A DNA stretch of 6,912 nucleotides from an uncultured Eubacterium sp. (GTDB lineage Bacteria > Bacillota > Clostridia > Lachnospirales > Lachnospiraceae). The notes beneath the pieces are model-generated. The model searched no databases. It saw only the letters and a program-made list of their open reading frames with translations, and had not been told where the DNA came from. A program made the position numbers and the translations under genes. Below, one piece after another: positions 6,290-6,912 of this stretch. The stretch lies in NCBI GenBank assembly GCA_902475415.1, contig CABRZK010000136.1, positions 1-6,912 on the forward strand. Reading direction: 5' to 3'. How positions within the stretch are numbered: the first letter of the stretch is position 1; every line of letters starts with the position of its first letter.

Positions 6290-6912
6290 ATGTTCCGATT
6301 CAAAAAATTACTCGTATCTCTTCTGAGTGTGACCGTGATCGGAGTTATGGCTCCGGCCGTGACAGCTATGGCAGCACCGACGACACCGTACACTTATAAA
6401 GTGACGCTGTCTGCGGGAAATAAAGGAACCATCGACGGTCAGCAGAAAGTGGAAGAAGGGAATCTGAACGCAGGTTCTACCATTTCTTTTAATCTGAATG
6501 ATATTCAGGTGACAGATGAAAAGTATTATGTAAAAGGAATCCGCCTGAGCGGACGTGACAATGCGGAAGCACTGGCAGCTCCGGCGTTCACTGTAAATGG
6601 CGATGCTGATTATGTGGTTGCATATGGTATCAAAGGTGAGCAGGTGGCATATACCGTAGAATACAAAGATGAAGATGGCAATCAATTGGCAGAAAGCCAG
6701 ACATTTTATGGAAATGTCGGTGATAAACCGGTAGTAGCATATCGTTACATTGAAAATTATGTACCGCAGGCACTGGCTCTGACCAAGACATTGAGCAAAA
6801 ATGCAGCAGAGAATGTATTTACATTTACTTACAAACCAGGTGAGACCAATCAGGTGATTGAGACAACCACAACCATTACAACCGTTGTTCCGGGCAATAC
6901 GATTTACAATAC
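6290..6912 (+). CDS. Secreted MucBP-like surface protein, 3'-truncated by window edge
   Basis: The first 207 residues are visible and the frame is open to the right edge. The signal peptide has cleavage likely after AMA (26-28). Residues about 34-115 form a repeat-like β domain beginning YKVTLSAGNKGTIDG, similar in style to the β-grasp repeats of Gram-positive surface proteins. Residues about 119-182 form a MucBP-like domain: VAYTVEYKDEDGNQLAES, then the YGNVGD turn, and FTFTYKPG at the end. A Thr-rich stalk begins at 189 (VIETTTTI) and resembles that of the preceding gene product. AAAGGAG (6274-6280) lies 9 bases before the ATG, and only 1 base separates the start from the previous stop. MucBP-type domains are associated with binding mucin or with spacer repeats, so an adhesive role is plausible but unproven. 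A C-terminal sorting signal is expected outside the window but not seen. Confidence 0.85.
   Translation, partial: MFRFKKLLVSLLSVTVIGVMAPAVTAMAAPTTPYTYKVTLSAGNKGTIDGQQKVEEGNLNAGSTISFNLNDIQVTDEKYYVKGIRLSGRDNAEALAAPAFTVNGDADYVVAYGIKGEQVAYTVEYKDEDGNQLAESQTFYGNVGDKPVVAYRYIENYVPQALALTKTLSKNAAENVFTFTYKPGETNQVIETTTTITTVVPGNTIYN

Noticed and set aside
6290..6912. A typical major pilin as an alternative identity for the last gene
   Set aside because: It has no pilin-type GLYLI or VSLP segments and no acceptor-lysine region. The DEDGN...GNVGD pattern fits a MucBP-like domain better.

Overview
The window looks like part of a surface-appendage locus of a gut-type Clostridia (Firmicutes), most plausibly a member of the Lachnospiraceae. 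This rests on the dense, same-strand gene packing with strong GGAGG-type ribosome binding sites, the Gram-positive sortase/pilin families, the moderate GC content and the mixed AGA/CGT arginine codons. The genus is an inference; no rRNA or housekeeping gene is present to fix it.

All seven genes lie on the + strand. (1) 3-1250: the 3' part of a sortase-assembled major pilin, with a CnaA-like middle domain, a CnaB/SpaA-like domain with an E-box, and an LPHTG sorting signal. Its start is outside the window. (2) 1251-1361: a 111-bp spacer with a perfect GC-rich stem-loop, which probably separates strong pilin expression from weaker expression of the genes downstream. (3) 1362-2237 and 2240-3148: two tandem paralogous class C (pilus) sortases. 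(4) 3178-4179: a secreted pilin-like protein with no sorting signal. (5) 4195-4707 and 4721-5473: two small secreted proteins with TasA/camelysin-like features. (6) 5488-6288: a secreted, C-terminally anchored protein with a degenerate VKTGD sorting-type motif. (7) From 6290 to the window edge: the 5' part of a secreted protein with a MucBP-like domain and the start of a Thr-rich stalk. From 1362 onward the gaps are only 1-29 bp, so these six genes are almost certainly one transcript.

Working model (inference): the sortases polymerise the LPHTG pilin into a covalent pilus. The pilin-like protein at 3178 may be an accessory subunit. The TasA-like, VKTGD and MucBP-like proteins may form a second fibre, a fibre base or a surface adhesin layer. 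The notable point is the combination of covalent sortase pilus genes with TasA/camelysin-like matrix-fibre-type proteins in one operon. No SipW-type signal peptidase is visible in the window. I saw no tRNA, rRNA, CRISPR array, insertion sequence or attachment site.
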